Counted from the stretch's first letter, positions 18,242 through 27,905 are shown. The stretch is 64,000 bases of DNA from DASZHJ01 sp035517495 (GCA_035517495.1 DATIYT010000032.1:23885-87884), one strand, 5' to 3'. Made by a program: numbers and translations. The notes: a model not told the origin generated them from the letters alone.

Positions 18242-20188
18242 TCACCCGGCCTTGTTGACCCGCATGTACCACTCGACGAGACGACGCACTTGGCGCTGGG
18301 TGTAGCCGCGCGACGTCATCCGCTCCACGAAGTCGGCGTGCTTCTGCTCGGTGTCGGAGTCCTTCTTAGAGCCGAAGCTGATCACCGGGAGCAGATCCTC
18401 GACCTGGGAGAACATGCGCTTCTCGATCACTTCGCGCAGCTTTTCGTAGGAGGTCCAGGACGGGTTCTTGCCGGCGTTGGCGGCCCGCGCGCGCAGCGCG
18501 AACTTGACCACCTCGTTGCGGAAGTCCTTTGAGTTGGCGATCCCGGCGGGCTTCTCGATCTTCGACAGCTCCTGGTTCAGGATCTCCCGATCCATCAGCT
18601 GGCCGGTGTCGGGGTCCTTGAAGTCCTGGTCCTCGATCCAGGCGTCGGCGTAGGCGACGTAGCGGTCGAACAGGTTCTGCCCGTAGTCGCCGTAGGACTC
18701 GAGATAGGCCTTCTGAATCTCATTCCCGATGAACTCGGCATAGCGGGGCGCGATGTCGGCCTTGATGAAGCTGAGCAGCCGCTTCTCGGTTTCTTCCGGA
18801 AATTGCTCGCGCCGCACGGCCTGCTCGATCACGTACATGAGGTGGACCGGATCGGCCGCCACCTCCTGAGTGTCGAAGTTGAAGGTGTTCGACAGGGTCT
18901 TGAAGGCGAAGCGCGTGGATAGCCCTTCCATACCTTCATCGACCCCGGCGGCGTCGCGATATTCCTGCACCGTGCGCGCGCGGGGGTCGCTGTCCTTCAG
19001 GCTGTCGCCGTCGTAGCAGCGCATCTTCGAAAAGAGGTTGGAATTCTCGTGCGCCTTGAGGCGCGAGAGCACGCAGAACTTCGCCAACATGTCGAGCGTG
19101 CTGGGCGCACAGGGTGAGTTGGCGAGCTCGCTACCGCTGAGCAGCTTGTGATAGATCTTCGACTCCTCGGTGGCGCGCAGGCAGTAGGGCACCTTGATCA
19201 CACAGATGCGGTCGATGAAGGCCTCGTTATTGCGGTTGTTCTTGAAGGTCTGCCATTCCGCCTCGTTGGAGTGCGCCAGGATGATGCCCTGGAACGGTAT
19301 GCCGCCGATGTTCTCGGAGCCGATGTAGTTGCTCTCCTGCGTCGCCGTCAGCAGCGGGTGCAGCATCTTGATCGGCGCCTTGAACATCTCGACGAATTCG
19401 AGAATGCCTTGTGTGGTGCGATTGAGCCCGCCCGAGAACGCGTAGGCATCCGGATCGTTCTGCGCATGGAATTCGAGCTTGCGGATGTCGACCTTGCCGA
19501 CCAGGCTCGAGATGTCCTGATTGTTCTCGTCGCCGGGCTCGGTCTTGGCGATGGCGATCAGACGCAGCCGCGAAGGATGCAGCTTCACCACCGTGAACTT
19601 GTTGAGATCGCCGCCGAACTCGTCGAGGCGCTTCAGCGCCCAAGGTGAGGCGAGGCCGGTGAGCCGCCGCCGCGGAATCTTGTAGCGCCGCTCCAGCACT
19701 TCGCCCATGCGTTCTGGGTCGAACAGGCCGAGCGGGCTCTCATAGATCGGGCTCAGCTCCTTGCCGGCCTTGAGCACGAAGATCGGCATGCGCTCCATCA
19801 GCGCCTTCAGGCGCTCGGCGAGCGAGGATTTGCCGCCACCGACCGGACCGAGGAGGTAGAGTACCTGTTTGCGTTCCTCGAGCCCTTGTGCGGCGTGGCG
19901 GAAGAACGCGACTATCCGTTCGATCGTCTCTTCCATACCGTGGAAGTCCTCGAAGGCGGGGTAAACCCGAATGGTCCGGTTCATGAAAATCCGGCCCATG
20001 CGCGTGTCGGTACTGGTATCGATCAATCGCGGTTCGCCTATCGCGGCGAGCATCCGTTCGGCGGCGCTGGCGTACGCCATCGGCTCCCGAGCACATGACT
20101 TGAGGTAATCCTCAAGTGACATCTCGGTTTCTTTCTCGCCCTCGTAGAGGCGAGAAAAGAGACTGAAGAGCTCATCGTGTGCGTTCAT
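18242..20188 (-). CDS. prkA: PrkA (YeaG-like) serine protein kinase
   Basis: The 648-residue product has an AAA-type PrkA domain with Walker A GPVGGGKSS at residues 114-122 and a C-terminal kinase-like region. LGLFDPERMGEVLERRYKIP and LEFVEMFKAPIKMLHPLLTATQE are family signatures. The length matches PrkA/YeaG (640-650). The ATG at 20188 overlaps the stop of an upstream degenerate receiver gene as ATGA, with GGGGAG upstream. PrkA acts in the cytosol in starvation and stress adaptation. The coupling to a receiver-like protein is unusual and suggests that PrkA abundance or activity is tied to that protein. Confidence 0.93.
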   Translation of the reverse strand: MNAHDELFSLFSRLYEGEKETEMSLEDYLKSCAREPMAYASAAERMLAAIGEPRLIDTSTDTRMGRIFMNRTIRVYPAFEDFHGMEETIERIVAFFRHAAQGLEERKQVLYLLGPVGGGKSSLAERLKALMERMPIFVLKAGKELSPIYESPLGLFDPERMGEVLERRYKIPRRRLTGLASPWALKRLDEFGGDLNKFTVVKLHPSRLRLIAIAKTEPGDENNQDISSLVGKVDIRKLEFHAQNDPDAYAFSGGLNRTTQGILEFVEMFKAPIKMLHPLLTATQESNYIGSENIGGIPFQGIILAHSNEAEWQTFKNNRNNEAFIDRICVIKVPYCLRATEESKIYHKLLSGSELANSPCAPSTLDMLAKFCVLSRLKAHENSNLFSKMRCYDGDSLKDSDPRARTVQEYRDAAGVDEGMEGLSTRFAFKTLSNTFNFDTQEVAADPVHLMYVIEQAVRREQFPEETEKRLLSFIKADIAPRYAEFIGNEIQKAYLESYGDYGQNLFDRYVAYADAWIEDQDFKDPDTGQLMDREILNQELSKIEKPAGIANSKDFRNEVVKFALRARAANAGKNPSWTSYEKLREVIEKRMFSQVEDLLPVISFGSKKDSDTEQKHADFVERMTSRGYTQRQVRRLVEWYMRVNKAG

Positions 20189-20532
20189 GCGATATTACTC
20201 CCCAATTGGGGTGCCGAACGATGGCATGCGAATTCATTCTCACTGAATGGCATGGGTAGGTGGTGGCGGATCGCACCCGGCTGCAGCGCGCATGCCCAGT
20301 CTCGACCATCGGGAAAGGCGGCGATCAAAATGGTGGGAGGGATCTTGACCCGCCCGACTAACTCATCGCGCATCTCAAGCTCGGTCACCCGCGGCATCCG
20401 CATTTGCGCGGTCAAGGAAGACGCGCTCGGCGCGTGATTGGAACCCAGAAGATCCCCAGCGCGCCGGAACGTTCCCACAATGGAGCCCGAGGCGTTGTCA
20501 CCGGCGATCGAGATCACTGCATTTTTCAGCAC
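20185..20532 (-). CDS. degenerate receiver-domain protein coupled to PrkA
   Basis: From a GTG at 20532, preceded by GGAGG five bases upstream, a 115-residue product aligns along its length with the receiver-only proteins at 12701 and 46937. LTAQMRMPRVTELEM matches LIADINMPAMTGLEL, ILIAAFPDG matches ILITAYPDD, and HLPMPFSE matches YLRKPFDD. Every catalytic position is changed: the phospho-acceptor Asp is Gln, the acidic pair is Gly-Asp, the Thr is Ala and the Lys is Met. It should therefore be unable to accept phosphate. Its stop overlaps the prkA start, and the frame is intact. A pseudo-receiver adaptor is more likely than random decay, but both remain possible. Confidence 0.72.
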   Translation of the reverse strand: MLKNAVISIAGDNASGSIVGTFRRAGDLLGSNHAPSASSLTAQMRMPRVTELEMRDELVGRVKIPPTILIAAFPDGRDWACALQPGAIRHHLPMPFSENEFACHRSAPQLGSNIA

Positions 20533-20658
20533 GCCAGCCTCCAATATCCTGACCGAGCCTAGCGCCATGAGCGGATCCCAAGCCATTAGGCATAGGTATG
20601 ATTCGCGCTTAGATGTGTAAGGATGACCCCCCGCGATCGAGACGCAAGCGTTAGCAAG

Positions 20659-20674
20659 CTGAACCAAAGTCTAA
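20659..20674. promoter_or_regulatory. degenerate TAAACC-type box upstream of the pseudo-receiver-prkA operon
   Basis: CTGAACCAAAGTCTAA keeps most positions of the CTAAACC-NN-GGTTTAG palindrome in both arms. It lies about 127 bases before the GTG start, similar to the spacing at poxB. The match is imperfect. Confidence 0.3.
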
Positions 20675-20751
20675 TGGGGCTGGATGTTCCCCAACTCCCT
20701 TCTCGCCAAGGATCACCAGGCTCATGTGCTCACGGCGGTAAGGCCAGCATC

Positions 20752-20933
20752 ACGAGCGTGCTTGAAAAGATCAACAAGCTACCGCTCGAGAAGATCGCCG
20801 ACGAGATCAGCGACGTCCTGCAGACCGCCAACGGTACACTGAAGGACGCGACGCCAAGTGAAGCCGCTCGGCGAGAGTTTCAAGACCACCTCGGATCAAG
20901 CAGGTTCATTGGTGGTCGATCTCGACGCGAAGG
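20752..20933 (+). pseudogene. fragment of an MCE/MlaD gene
   Basis: VLEKINKLPLEKIADEISDV and LQTANGTLKD are nearly identical, also in DNA, to residues about 175-210 of the intact MCE protein at 62108. The reading frame then shifts around GACGCGACG. No start or membrane anchor is present. It is a fragment of a second copy. Confidence 0.8.
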
Positions 20934-21045
20934 TGAATCTGCTCGCCGAGATCGCACTCGCCTGCGGCTTCGCCGACCAGAGCCACTTCACGAGAGTGTT
21001 CTCGGCCCTGCGGCTTGGCGCCGTGCCCAGGGCAGCGCGTCGCGG
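20934..21045 (+). pseudogene. fragment of an AraC-type regulator
   Basis: LAEIALACGFADQSHFTRVFS, the last helix-turn-helix of the AraC regulator at 33942, is reproduced here with nearly the same DNA. About 15 bases of the following turn are deleted. It is joined directly to the MCE fragment, which shows rearrangement rather than simple decay. Confidence 0.8.
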
Positions 21046-21072
21046 GCGACGGCGCTTCAACGGGCGGCATGA

Positions 21073-21230
21073 ACAGCGTATGACGCTGCGCTTGATGCCT
21101 ATAGGAACGGTGTCGGTACCTACACCAATCTCGTCAATAGAGAGACCGCATTTACGCGGTCCCAATCCGCATTGCAGGACGCCCACGCGGACGCGGTCAC
21201 CGCCGCCGCGGCATTGGCATTGCAACAGGA
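21073..21230 (+). pseudogene. fragment of a TolC/NodT-type outer-membrane efflux protein
   Basis: The frame reads AYDAALDAYRNGVGTYTNLVN followed by RETAFTRSQSALQDA, the coiled-coil repeat signature of outer-membrane factor proteins. Only about 50 residues remain of some 450. No pump genes are adjacent. Confidence 0.7.
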
Positions 21231-21279
21231 TCCATATCAGCGACAAACACTCGATGAGCTGTCAAGCGGCGAGTTGAGT

Positions 21280-21295
21280 TTCTCGATATCGAGAA
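21280..21295. promoter_or_regulatory. 16-base perfect palindrome upstream of the GltD-like gene
   Basis: TTCTCGATATCGAGAA is a perfect inverted repeat. It lies 247 bases before the start of the oxidoreductase-nifJ unit, in otherwise non-coding sequence. It could be a repressor operator, but no cognate regulator is known. The rest of 21296-21542 shows no clear gene. Confidence 0.35.
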
Positions 21296-21542
21296 TCCCA
21301 CTCCGTCGACTCTATTCGAGCAGGATCGGCCAAATGCGACTGGATTGTCAAATATCGGAGCAATCCCCGCATGGCCCAATGTCCGTATACCGATCTGGAC
21401 TTCCCGGCCAACAGATTACGCGTCGGGCGGGACGGCGTCGCGAACTGCGTCGCGCTTCTCAACAGCTGAGGCCGGGCAACGTTCATCGGGCCGTCACGGA
21501 GTAGCGACCTTCCGAATTACACGTCGTCGATCGCGAGGCTAT

Positions 21543-23234
21543 ATGACTTTGATCCCAAAGGACATGACGCCGGTCTATAAGGCCACGATCGCAAAAGGTA
21601 CGAACGCGATGCGGTGGCAACGGGCCGCCTATGTCGATCTCCTGCCGCCCTGCAACAACACCTGTCCGGCCGGCCTGAATATTCAGGCTTGGCTGGCACT
21701 GGCGCAGAACGGCCGATATGAAGAAGCTTGGCGCAAATACATGGAGGACAACCCACTTCCGTCGACACATGGGCGTGCTTGTTACCATCCCTGCGAAAGC
21801 GCCTGCAATCGACAGTTCCTCGACCAGCCCGTGGCAATCCATTCTCTCGATCGCTTTCTTGGCGACCTCGCGCTCGAAAAAGGCTGGACGGTTCCTGCGG
21901 GCGTTCCGACCGGAAAGCGCGTCCTGGTGATTGGTGCCGGTCCGGCGGGACTGTCTTGCGCCTACCATCTGCGTCGGCTGGGACACGAGGTCGAAATCCA
22001 TGACAGCGGCGAGGAGCCTGGCGGGATGATGCGCTACGGCATTCCCGCCTATCGCTTGCCTCGCGACGGTGTTGGCAAGGAGATCGCACGCATCGAGGCG
22101 ATGGGCGCCCAAATCGTGCGGAACCACCGGGTCACCGACGTTCTCGCCGAAAAAGCGCAGGGCCACTTCGACGCCGTATTCGTCGCAATCGGAACGCAGA
22201 TTGCGAACCATCTCAATGTGCCGGCAATGGATGGCGGCAAAATGATCGACGCCATCTCGCTCCTGGAGCAGGTCGAGACGGGTCGTGCGCCGACGCTTGG
22301 GCGGGTCGTCGGGATTGTCGGCGGCGGCAATACGGCCATGGATGCCGCGCGTGTTGCCAAGCGTCTTGGCGCGGAGGAAGCAATATTGATCTTTCGCTTC
22401 GACAAGGAGCACATGGAGGCGCATCCCTACGAAGCGATGGAAGCCTTCGCGGAGGGGGTAAAGATCAGATGGCTATCGACCGTCAAACAATTTGGTCAGG
22501 ACGAAGTACTGATCGAGCGGATGGCGATGACGCCTGACGGTTCGGGATGCGTCGGAACAGGCCAGTTCGAGAAACTCAAGACCGATTCCCTCGTGCTCGC
22601 TGTCGGCCAGCATTCGGACGTCGAATTTCTCAAGACCGTGCCTGGCATCCAAATCGGACGTGGCGACGTGATCGAAGTCGACGCATCCATGAGCACCGCA
22701 CATCCCGGCATCTTCGCCGGCGGCGATCTGATCGGTGGTGCGCGCACGATGACCACGGCCGTTGGTCACGGAAAAAAGGCCGCGCGCAACATCGACGCCT
22801 TCCTCAGGGGCGGGTCTTACACCAAATCGCCAAAGCACCCGATCGTTCCCTTTGAGGCGCTCAATCTGCCGGTTTTTCTCGATGCGGCATGCAAGGAAGC
22901 GCCGGAAGTGTCGGTCAATCAGCGCAAGGGATTTGAGGAGGTCGCGCACGGGCTGACCGAGGCCGAGGCCCGATACGAGGCGAGCCGCTGCCTGTCCTGT
23001 GGCAACTGCTTTGAATGCGACAACTGTTACGCCGCGTGTCCGGAACAGGCGATCGTAAAGCTCGGCCCGGGCCGGTTTTATCGCGTCGACTACGACCTCT
23101 GCACGGGCTGCGCGGTCTGCTTCGAGCAGTGCCCCTGCCACGCAATCGAGATGGTCCCCGAAGCGGTGTCGGTAATTGCGGACGGATTGATCAGCGAGCC
23201 GACAGCGCCGTTGAAATTCAAAGTCCGCCCCTGA
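21543..23234 (+). CDS. GltD-like NAD(P)H oxidoreductase with C-terminal ferredoxin domain
   Basis: The 563-residue product is a glutamate-synthase small-subunit-like flavoprotein. An N-terminal Cys-rich segment (PPCNNTCPAGLNIQAWL) is followed by the FAD site GAGPAGLSCAYHLRRLGHEV and the NAD(P) site GIVGGGNTAMDAARVAKRLG. A C-terminal domain has two clusters of cysteines (CLSCGNCFECDNCYAACP and CTGCAVCFEQCP) for two [4Fe-4S] centres. It lacks a glutamate-synthase large subunit nearby and lies 32 bases before nifJ. It probably shuttles electrons between NAD(P)H and ferredoxin or flavodoxin for the pyruvate oxidoreductase. The ATG at 21543 was chosen because upstream codons are not family-like. 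Confidence 0.85.
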   Translation: MTLIPKDMTPVYKATIAKGTNAMRWQRAAYVDLLPPCNNTCPAGLNIQAWLALAQNGRYEEAWRKYMEDNPLPSTHGRACYHPCESACNRQFLDQPVAIHSLDRFLGDLALEKGWTVPAGVPTGKRVLVIGAGPAGLSCAYHLRRLGHEVEIHDSGEEPGGMMRYGIPAYRLPRDGVGKEIARIEAMGAQIVRNHRVTDVLAEKAQGHFDAVFVAIGTQIANHLNVPAMDGGKMIDAISLLEQVETGRAPTLGRVVGIVGGGNTAMDAARVAKRLGAEEAILIFRFDKEHMEAHPYEAMEAFAEGVKIRWLSTVKQFGQDEVLIERMAMTPDGSGCVGTGQFEKLKTDSLVLAVGQHSDVEFLKTVPGIQIGRGDVIEVDASMSTAHPGIFAGGDLIGGARTMTTAVGHGKKAARNIDAFLRGGSYTKSPKHPIVPFEALNLPVFLDAACKEAPEVSVNQRKGFEEVAHGLTEAEARYEASRCLSCGNCFECDNCYAACPEQAIVKLGPGRFYRVDYDLCTGCAVCFEQCPCHAIEMVPEAVSVIADGLISEPTAPLKFKVRP

Positions 23235-23266
23235 CACGCGGCTCTCATGAAAGGAATGCGCGCGTC

Positions 23267-26200
23267 ATGACACTTCAAACCGCCGTCATGGACGGCAATG
23301 CCGCCGCCGCTCACATCGCGTATCGCGTCAACGAGGTCTGCGCGATCTTTCCCATCACACCGTCCTCGACGATGGCGGAGTTGGCAGACGCGTGGGCGGG
23401 CGAAGGCATCAAGAACATTTGGGGCCAGGTTCCGGTCGTTCAACAGATGCAGTCCGAGGCCGGTGCCGCGGGCGCCGTGCATGGTGCTCTGCAGAGCGGC
23501 GCGCTGACGACGACCTTCACGGCCTCGCAAGGTTTTCTGCTGATGCTGCCCAACATGTACAAGATTGCAGGCGAGCTCACCGCCTGCGTCTTCCATGTGG
23601 CCGCACGGGCCGTCGCGACTCAAGCGCTATCAATCTTCGGCGATCACTCCGACGTGATGAGCGCCCGGATGACGGGATTTGCGATGCTGGCGGCCTCTTC
23701 CGTCCAGGAAGCACATGATCTCGCCCTTGTTGCGCAGGCGGCGACGCTGGAATCGCGCGTGCCGATTATTTTCTTCTTCGATGGCTTCCGCACGTCGCAC
23801 GAAGAAAATACGACCACGCTCATTCCGGACGAGCAGATCCGGGCGATGATCGACGACGATCTCGTGCGCGCTCATCGGGCCCGCGCGCTGTCGCCTGACC
23901 ATCCCGTGCTGCGCGGAACGGCGCACAATCCCGACACTTTTTTCCAGGCGCGCGAGGCCGCTAACCCATTCTACGCGAAAGTCCCCGGCATCGTGCAGAA
24001 GGTAATGGATCGATTGGGCGCGCTGACCGACCGCAAATATCAGTTGTTCCGCTACGCCGGCCACCCGCAAGCCGGGCGCGTCGTCGTTGCGATCGGCTCC
24101 GCAGTCGAAGTACTCGAAGAGACCGCCGCTTGGCTCTCGGCCAATGCCGGGGAAAAGGTCGGCGTGCTGCAGGTCCGGTTGTATCGGCCGTGGGATGGCG
24201 AGGCGTTTCTTGCCGCCATGCCCAAGAGCGCCAAAGCGGTCGCCGTGCTTGATCGCACCAAGGAAGTTGGGTCGCCGGGTGAGCCGCTTTATATCGACGT
24301 GCTCTCGACCTACGCCCGAGCCGCCGCGGCAGGGAAGCTCGCGACGATGCCCACCATCATCGGTGGCCGTTACGGCCTCTCCTCCAAAGATTTCGATCCG
24401 CAGATGGCGAAGGCCGTATTCGATGAGCTGAAGAAGCCGGAGCCGAAACACGGCTTCACGGTCGGAATCACCGACGATGTCTCGAATACAAGCCTCTCCG
24501 TCGATCGCGGTTTCGATATCGAAACTTCAGACACGGTCCGCGCGCTGTTTTATGGACTCGGAGCGGACGGAACCGTCGGAGCAAACAAGAACTCGACGAA
24601 GATCCTGGCGTCAGAACCCGGTCGGTATGCGCAAGGATATTTCGTCTACGACTCCAAGAAATCCGGCTCGTATACGATTTCCCATCTGCGTTTCGGTCCG
24701 AAACCCATTCGTGCACCGTATCTTCTCAAATCGGCAAGTTTCATTGGCGTGCACAAATTCGATTTTCTGTTCAAGATCGACACCCTCGCCGCCGCCGCCA
24801 AAGACGGCACGCTGCTGCTCAACAGCCCCTTTGGCCCGACCGAGGTCTGGAACGAATTGCCGCTCGAAGTGCAGAAGCAGATCATCGTCAAGAACCTGAA
24901 GCTGCACGTCATCGATGCGTCCAAAGTCGCCTTGTCGCTTGGTCTCGGATCACGGACCAACACCATCCTGCAGACATGCTTTTTCGCATTGTCGGGTGTG
25001 ATGCCGCGCGACCAGGCGATTGTGGCGATCAAGAAGGCGACGGAAAAGACTTACGCCCGCAAGGGCAAGGAGGTGATCAAGAAGAACTTCGAAGCCATCG
25101 ATGCGGCGATCGCCAACCTGTTCGAGGTCAAGGTTCCCACCTCTGCCACCGCAAACCAGGTGCAACATAAGCTTGTGCCCGGCACGGCGCCCCAATTCGT
25201 CCGCGACGTAACGTCGGTCATGCTTGCCTTACACGGAGATGATCTGCCGGTGAGCGCATTGCCGGTCGACGGCACCTATCCCACCGCTACGACGCAATAC
25301 GAAAAGCGCAACATCGCGGAGGAGGTACCGGTGTGGGAGTCGGACCTCTGCATCCAGTGCGGGCAATGCGCGGTCGTTTGCCCGCACAGCGTTATTCGTG
25401 CGAAGTATTACAACGAGGATCAACTCGCCGGCGCGCCGGCCGATTTCAAAGCCGCTCCCATCAATGCGCGCGGCTATCCTGAGTCCCGTTACACGCTGCA
25501 GATTTATGTCGAGGATTGCACCGGCTGTGGCGTATGCGTCGAGAACTGTCCGGCCCGCAGCTTGGAGGACACGAGTATTCGGGCGATCAACATGAAGCCG
25601 AGACTGGAGCATCTCGAGACGGGCCGCAGGAGCATCGAATTTTTCGAGACGCTGTCTTGGGCAGACCGCACTCGCGTGAACTCTTCCAATGTGCGCGGCG
25701 TCCAGTTCCTACAGCCGCTTTTTGAATTCTCCGGTGCCTGCTCGGGTTGTGGCGAAACACCGTACCTGAAAATGCTCTCCCAGCTCTTCGGCGACCGGTT
25801 GCAAATCGCCAATGCGACCGGATGCTCGTCGATCTATGGTGGCAATCTGCCTACCACCCCTTGGGCTAAGAACCCTGACGGCCGCGGGCCAGCGTGGTCG
25901 AATTCACTGTTCGAAGACAACGCCGAATTTGGGCTCGGCTATCGGCTTGCGATCGACAAGCAGACCGAGCTCGCTCATGTGCTTGCACTCAAACTTGCGC
26001 CGCAAATCGGCGATGACCTGGTGAAAGCGTTGCTCAGCGCGCCGCAGGTGACTGAGTCGGACTTCCGCATCCAGCGTGAGCGTGTCGCGGCTTTGAAGGA
26101 GAAGCTTGCATTGATGCGCGGCGACGAGTCCGCCAATCTTCTGGCACTTGCCGACTTCTTCGTGCGGCGCTCAGTTTGGCTCGTGGGCGGCGATGGGTGG

Positions 26201-26845
26201 GCCTACGACATCGGATATGGCGGTCTCGATCATGTGCTCGCCTCCGGCCGCAACGTCAACATCCTCGTTCTCGACACAGAGGTCTACTCCAACACCGGCG
26301 GCCAAGCGTCGAAGGCGACTCCGCTCGGGGCATCTGCCAAATTCGCCGCAGCCGGAAAGCGGGTTCCGCGCAAGGACCTTTCGCTGATGGCGATCGCTTA
26401 TGGCAACGTCTACGTGGCGCAAGTCTCAATGGGTGCCAACAGCGAACAGGCGCTTATCGCGATGCGCGAGGCGGAAGCATATTCCGGCCCGTCATTGATC
26501 CTCGCCTATTCGCAGTGCATCGCACATGGGATAGACATGCGGTTCGGGATGAAGCAGGCGGCACGCGCGACTGCGAGCGGGTACTGGCCATTGTTCCGCT
26601 TCGATCCGACCATGCGCCAGCGCGGCATGAATCCGTTCCGGCTCGATTCGACCCGGCCACGGATTCCGCTCGAGGAATATCGCAATAATGAGGTGCGGTT
26701 CAAATCGCTGACCCAAACGCGCCCCGATGACGCACGCCGCATGCTGACGCAGGCGCAGCTCGAACTTCAGGAGAAATACCGGCTATACGAGGATCTGGCG
26801 GCTCGCGACGGCAGCCGCTTCCACCCGCATTGGGAGGAAGCCTGA
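23267..26845 (+). CDS. nifJ: pyruvate:ferredoxin (flavodoxin) oxidoreductase
   Basis: The 1192-residue product is a fused PFOR. MDGNAAAAHIAYRVNEVCAIFPITPSS is the pyruvate-binding N-terminus. The ferredoxin domain has CIQCGQCAVVCPH and CTGCGVCVENCP. The thiamine-diphosphate site is GGDGWAYDIGYGGLDHV, with TEVYSNTGGQASKATP. It oxidises pyruvate to acetyl-CoA and CO2 and reduces ferredoxin or flavodoxin, which feeds nitrogenase or anaerobic metabolism. The length fits NifJ. The ATG at 23267 follows AAGGAA. Neighbours are an NAD(P)H oxidoreductase, a DHOD-like protein and D-lactate dehydrogenase. No nif genes are in the window, so a fermentative or redox-balancing role is as likely as nitrogen fixation. 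Confidence 0.95.
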   Translation: MTLQTAVMDGNAAAAHIAYRVNEVCAIFPITPSSTMAELADAWAGEGIKNIWGQVPVVQQMQSEAGAAGAVHGALQSGALTTTFTASQGFLLMLPNMYKIAGELTACVFHVAARAVATQALSIFGDHSDVMSARMTGFAMLAASSVQEAHDLALVAQAATLESRVPIIFFFDGFRTSHEENTTTLIPDEQIRAMIDDDLVRAHRARALSPDHPVLRGTAHNPDTFFQAREAANPFYAKVPGIVQKVMDRLGALTDRKYQLFRYAGHPQAGRVVVAIGSAVEVLEETAAWLSANAGEKVGVLQVRLYRPWDGEAFLAAMPKSAKAVAVLDRTKEVGSPGEPLYIDVLSTYARAAAAGKLATMPTIIGGRYGLSSKDFDPQMAKAVFDELKKPEPKHGFTVGITDDVSNTSLSVDRGFDIETSDTVRALFYGLGADGTVGANKNSTKILASEPGRYAQGYFVYDSKKSGSYTISHLRFGPKPIRAPYLLKSASFIGVHKFDFLFKIDTLAAAAKDGTLLLNSPFGPTEVWNELPLEVQKQIIVKNLKLHVIDASKVALSLGLGSRTNTILQTCFFALSGVMPRDQAIVAIKKATEKTYARKGKEVIKKNFEAIDAAIANLFEVKVPTSATANQVQHKLVPGTAPQFVRDVTSVMLALHGDDLPVSALPVDGTYPTATTQYEKRNIAEEVPVWESDLCIQCGQCAVVCPHSVIRAKYYNEDQLAGAPADFKAAPINARGYPESRYTLQIYVEDCTGCGVCVENCPARSLEDTSIRAINMKPRLEHLETGRRSIEFFETLSWADRTRVNSSNVRGVQFLQPLFEFSGACSGCGETPYLKMLSQLFGDRLQIANATGCSSIYGGNLPTTPWAKNPDGRGPAWSNSLFEDNAEFGLGYRLAIDKQTELAHVLALKLAPQIGDDLVKALLSAPQVTESDFRIQRERVAALKEKLALMRGDESANLLALADFFVRRSVWLVGGDGWAYDIGYGGLDHVLASGRNVNILVLDTEVYSNTGGQASKATPLGASAKFAAAGKRVPRKDLSLMAIAYGNVYVAQVSMGANSEQALIAMREAEAYSGPSLILAYSQCIAHGIDMRFGMKQAARATASGYWPLFRFDPTMRQRGMNPFRLDSTRPRIPLEEYRNNEVRFKSLTQTRPDDARRMLTQAQLELQEKYRLYEDLAARDGSRFHPHWEEA

Positions 26846-26846
26846 C

Positions 26847-27905
26847 ATGAGCTATCTTGCCAGCAGCTACCTCGGCCTCGAACTGGCGCACCCAATCATC
26901 GCCTCAGCGTCGCCGCTGACCGCAACATTCGACGGCATGCGGCGTCTTGAGGACGCCAATGCCGCGGCCGTAGTGGTGGCCTCGCTGTTCGAGGAGCAAA
27001 TCCGAGCCGAGGATGCGGACTACGCCATGTTCACTGAACAGACCGCCGGCAGCCATCCCGAAGCGGCGACCTATTTTCCCGAACTACCCGATTACCGGCA
27101 CGGCGTTTCGGGCCACCTTGAGACGGTGCGGCGTGCGGCGGAAGCGCTCGATATCCCGGTGATCGCCAGTCTGAACGGAATCAGCGATGCCGGATGGCTC
27201 GACTTTGCGGTCGAACTCGAGCAGGCCGGTGCGGCGGCGCTCGAGCTCAACCTACATCTTCTGCCCACCGACCTGACTGTGAGTGGGCGAGACATTGAGC
27301 AACGCTATCTCGACATAGCCCGTCATGTGAAAACCAAGGTGACGGTCCCGGTGTCGGTCAAGATTCCGCCATTCTTCAGTGCGACCGGCAACTTCGTCAA
27401 TCGACTGGAATCGAACGGCGTTGACGGGGTGGTGCTGTTCAACCGCCTTTTCCGGCCAGACTTGGATCTGGAGACGTTGAGTGTAAAGCACGAAGTGGTG
27501 CTCTCCTCCCCCGCTGACATCCACTTGCCCCTGACCTGGATTGCATTGCTATCGCGCCGCGTCAGGTTGTCTCTCGCGGCGGGAACGGGCGTTGATAGCC
27601 ACATCGAAGTCGTGAAGTTTTTGCTCGCCGGCGCCGACGTCGTGGCAACCACGTCGGCGCTATTGCGTTACGGCCCGCAACACATGACGGCGCTCGTCGC
27701 CGGCCTGGAACGATGGCTTTCGCAGAGCGCCTTTGAGTCCGTCGCGGATATTCGTGGTCGTCTCGATGGGACGCATGTCGAGCGGACCGACATGTTCCTG
27801 CGGACCCACTACCTGCGCTCGCTATCAGATTACACATTGCAGCACCTCATAGACGCGAATCGAGCGCGCTTCGGGACGGCGCCAGGCACCCACAAATTGG
27901 CTTAG
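26847..27905 (+). CDS. dihydroorotate dehydrogenase-like flavoprotein
   Basis: The 352-residue product is a TIM-barrel of the class I dihydroorotate dehydrogenase family. LGLELAHPIIASASPLTATFDGMRRL is the phosphate-binding start, and VPVSVKIPPFF and GADVVATTSALLRYGP are conserved barrel segments. It starts one base after the nifJ stop with GGAGG upstream, so it is surely co-translated. Such DHOD-like genes often accompany nifJ, and their substrate is unknown. A role in pyrimidine synthesis is unlikely in this setting. Confidence 0.88.
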   Translation: MSYLASSYLGLELAHPIIASASPLTATFDGMRRLEDANAAAVVVASLFEEQIRAEDADYAMFTEQTAGSHPEAATYFPELPDYRHGVSGHLETVRRAAEALDIPVIASLNGISDAGWLDFAVELEQAGAAALELNLHLLPTDLTVSGRDIEQRYLDIARHVKTKVTVPVSVKIPPFFSATGNFVNRLESNGVDGVVLFNRLFRPDLDLETLSVKHEVVLSSPADIHLPLTWIALLSRRVRLSLAAGTGVDSHIEVVKFLLAGADVVATTSALLRYGPQHMTALVAGLERWLSQSAFESVADIRGRLDGTHVERTDMFLRTHYLRSLSDYTLQHLIDANRARFGTAPGTHKLA

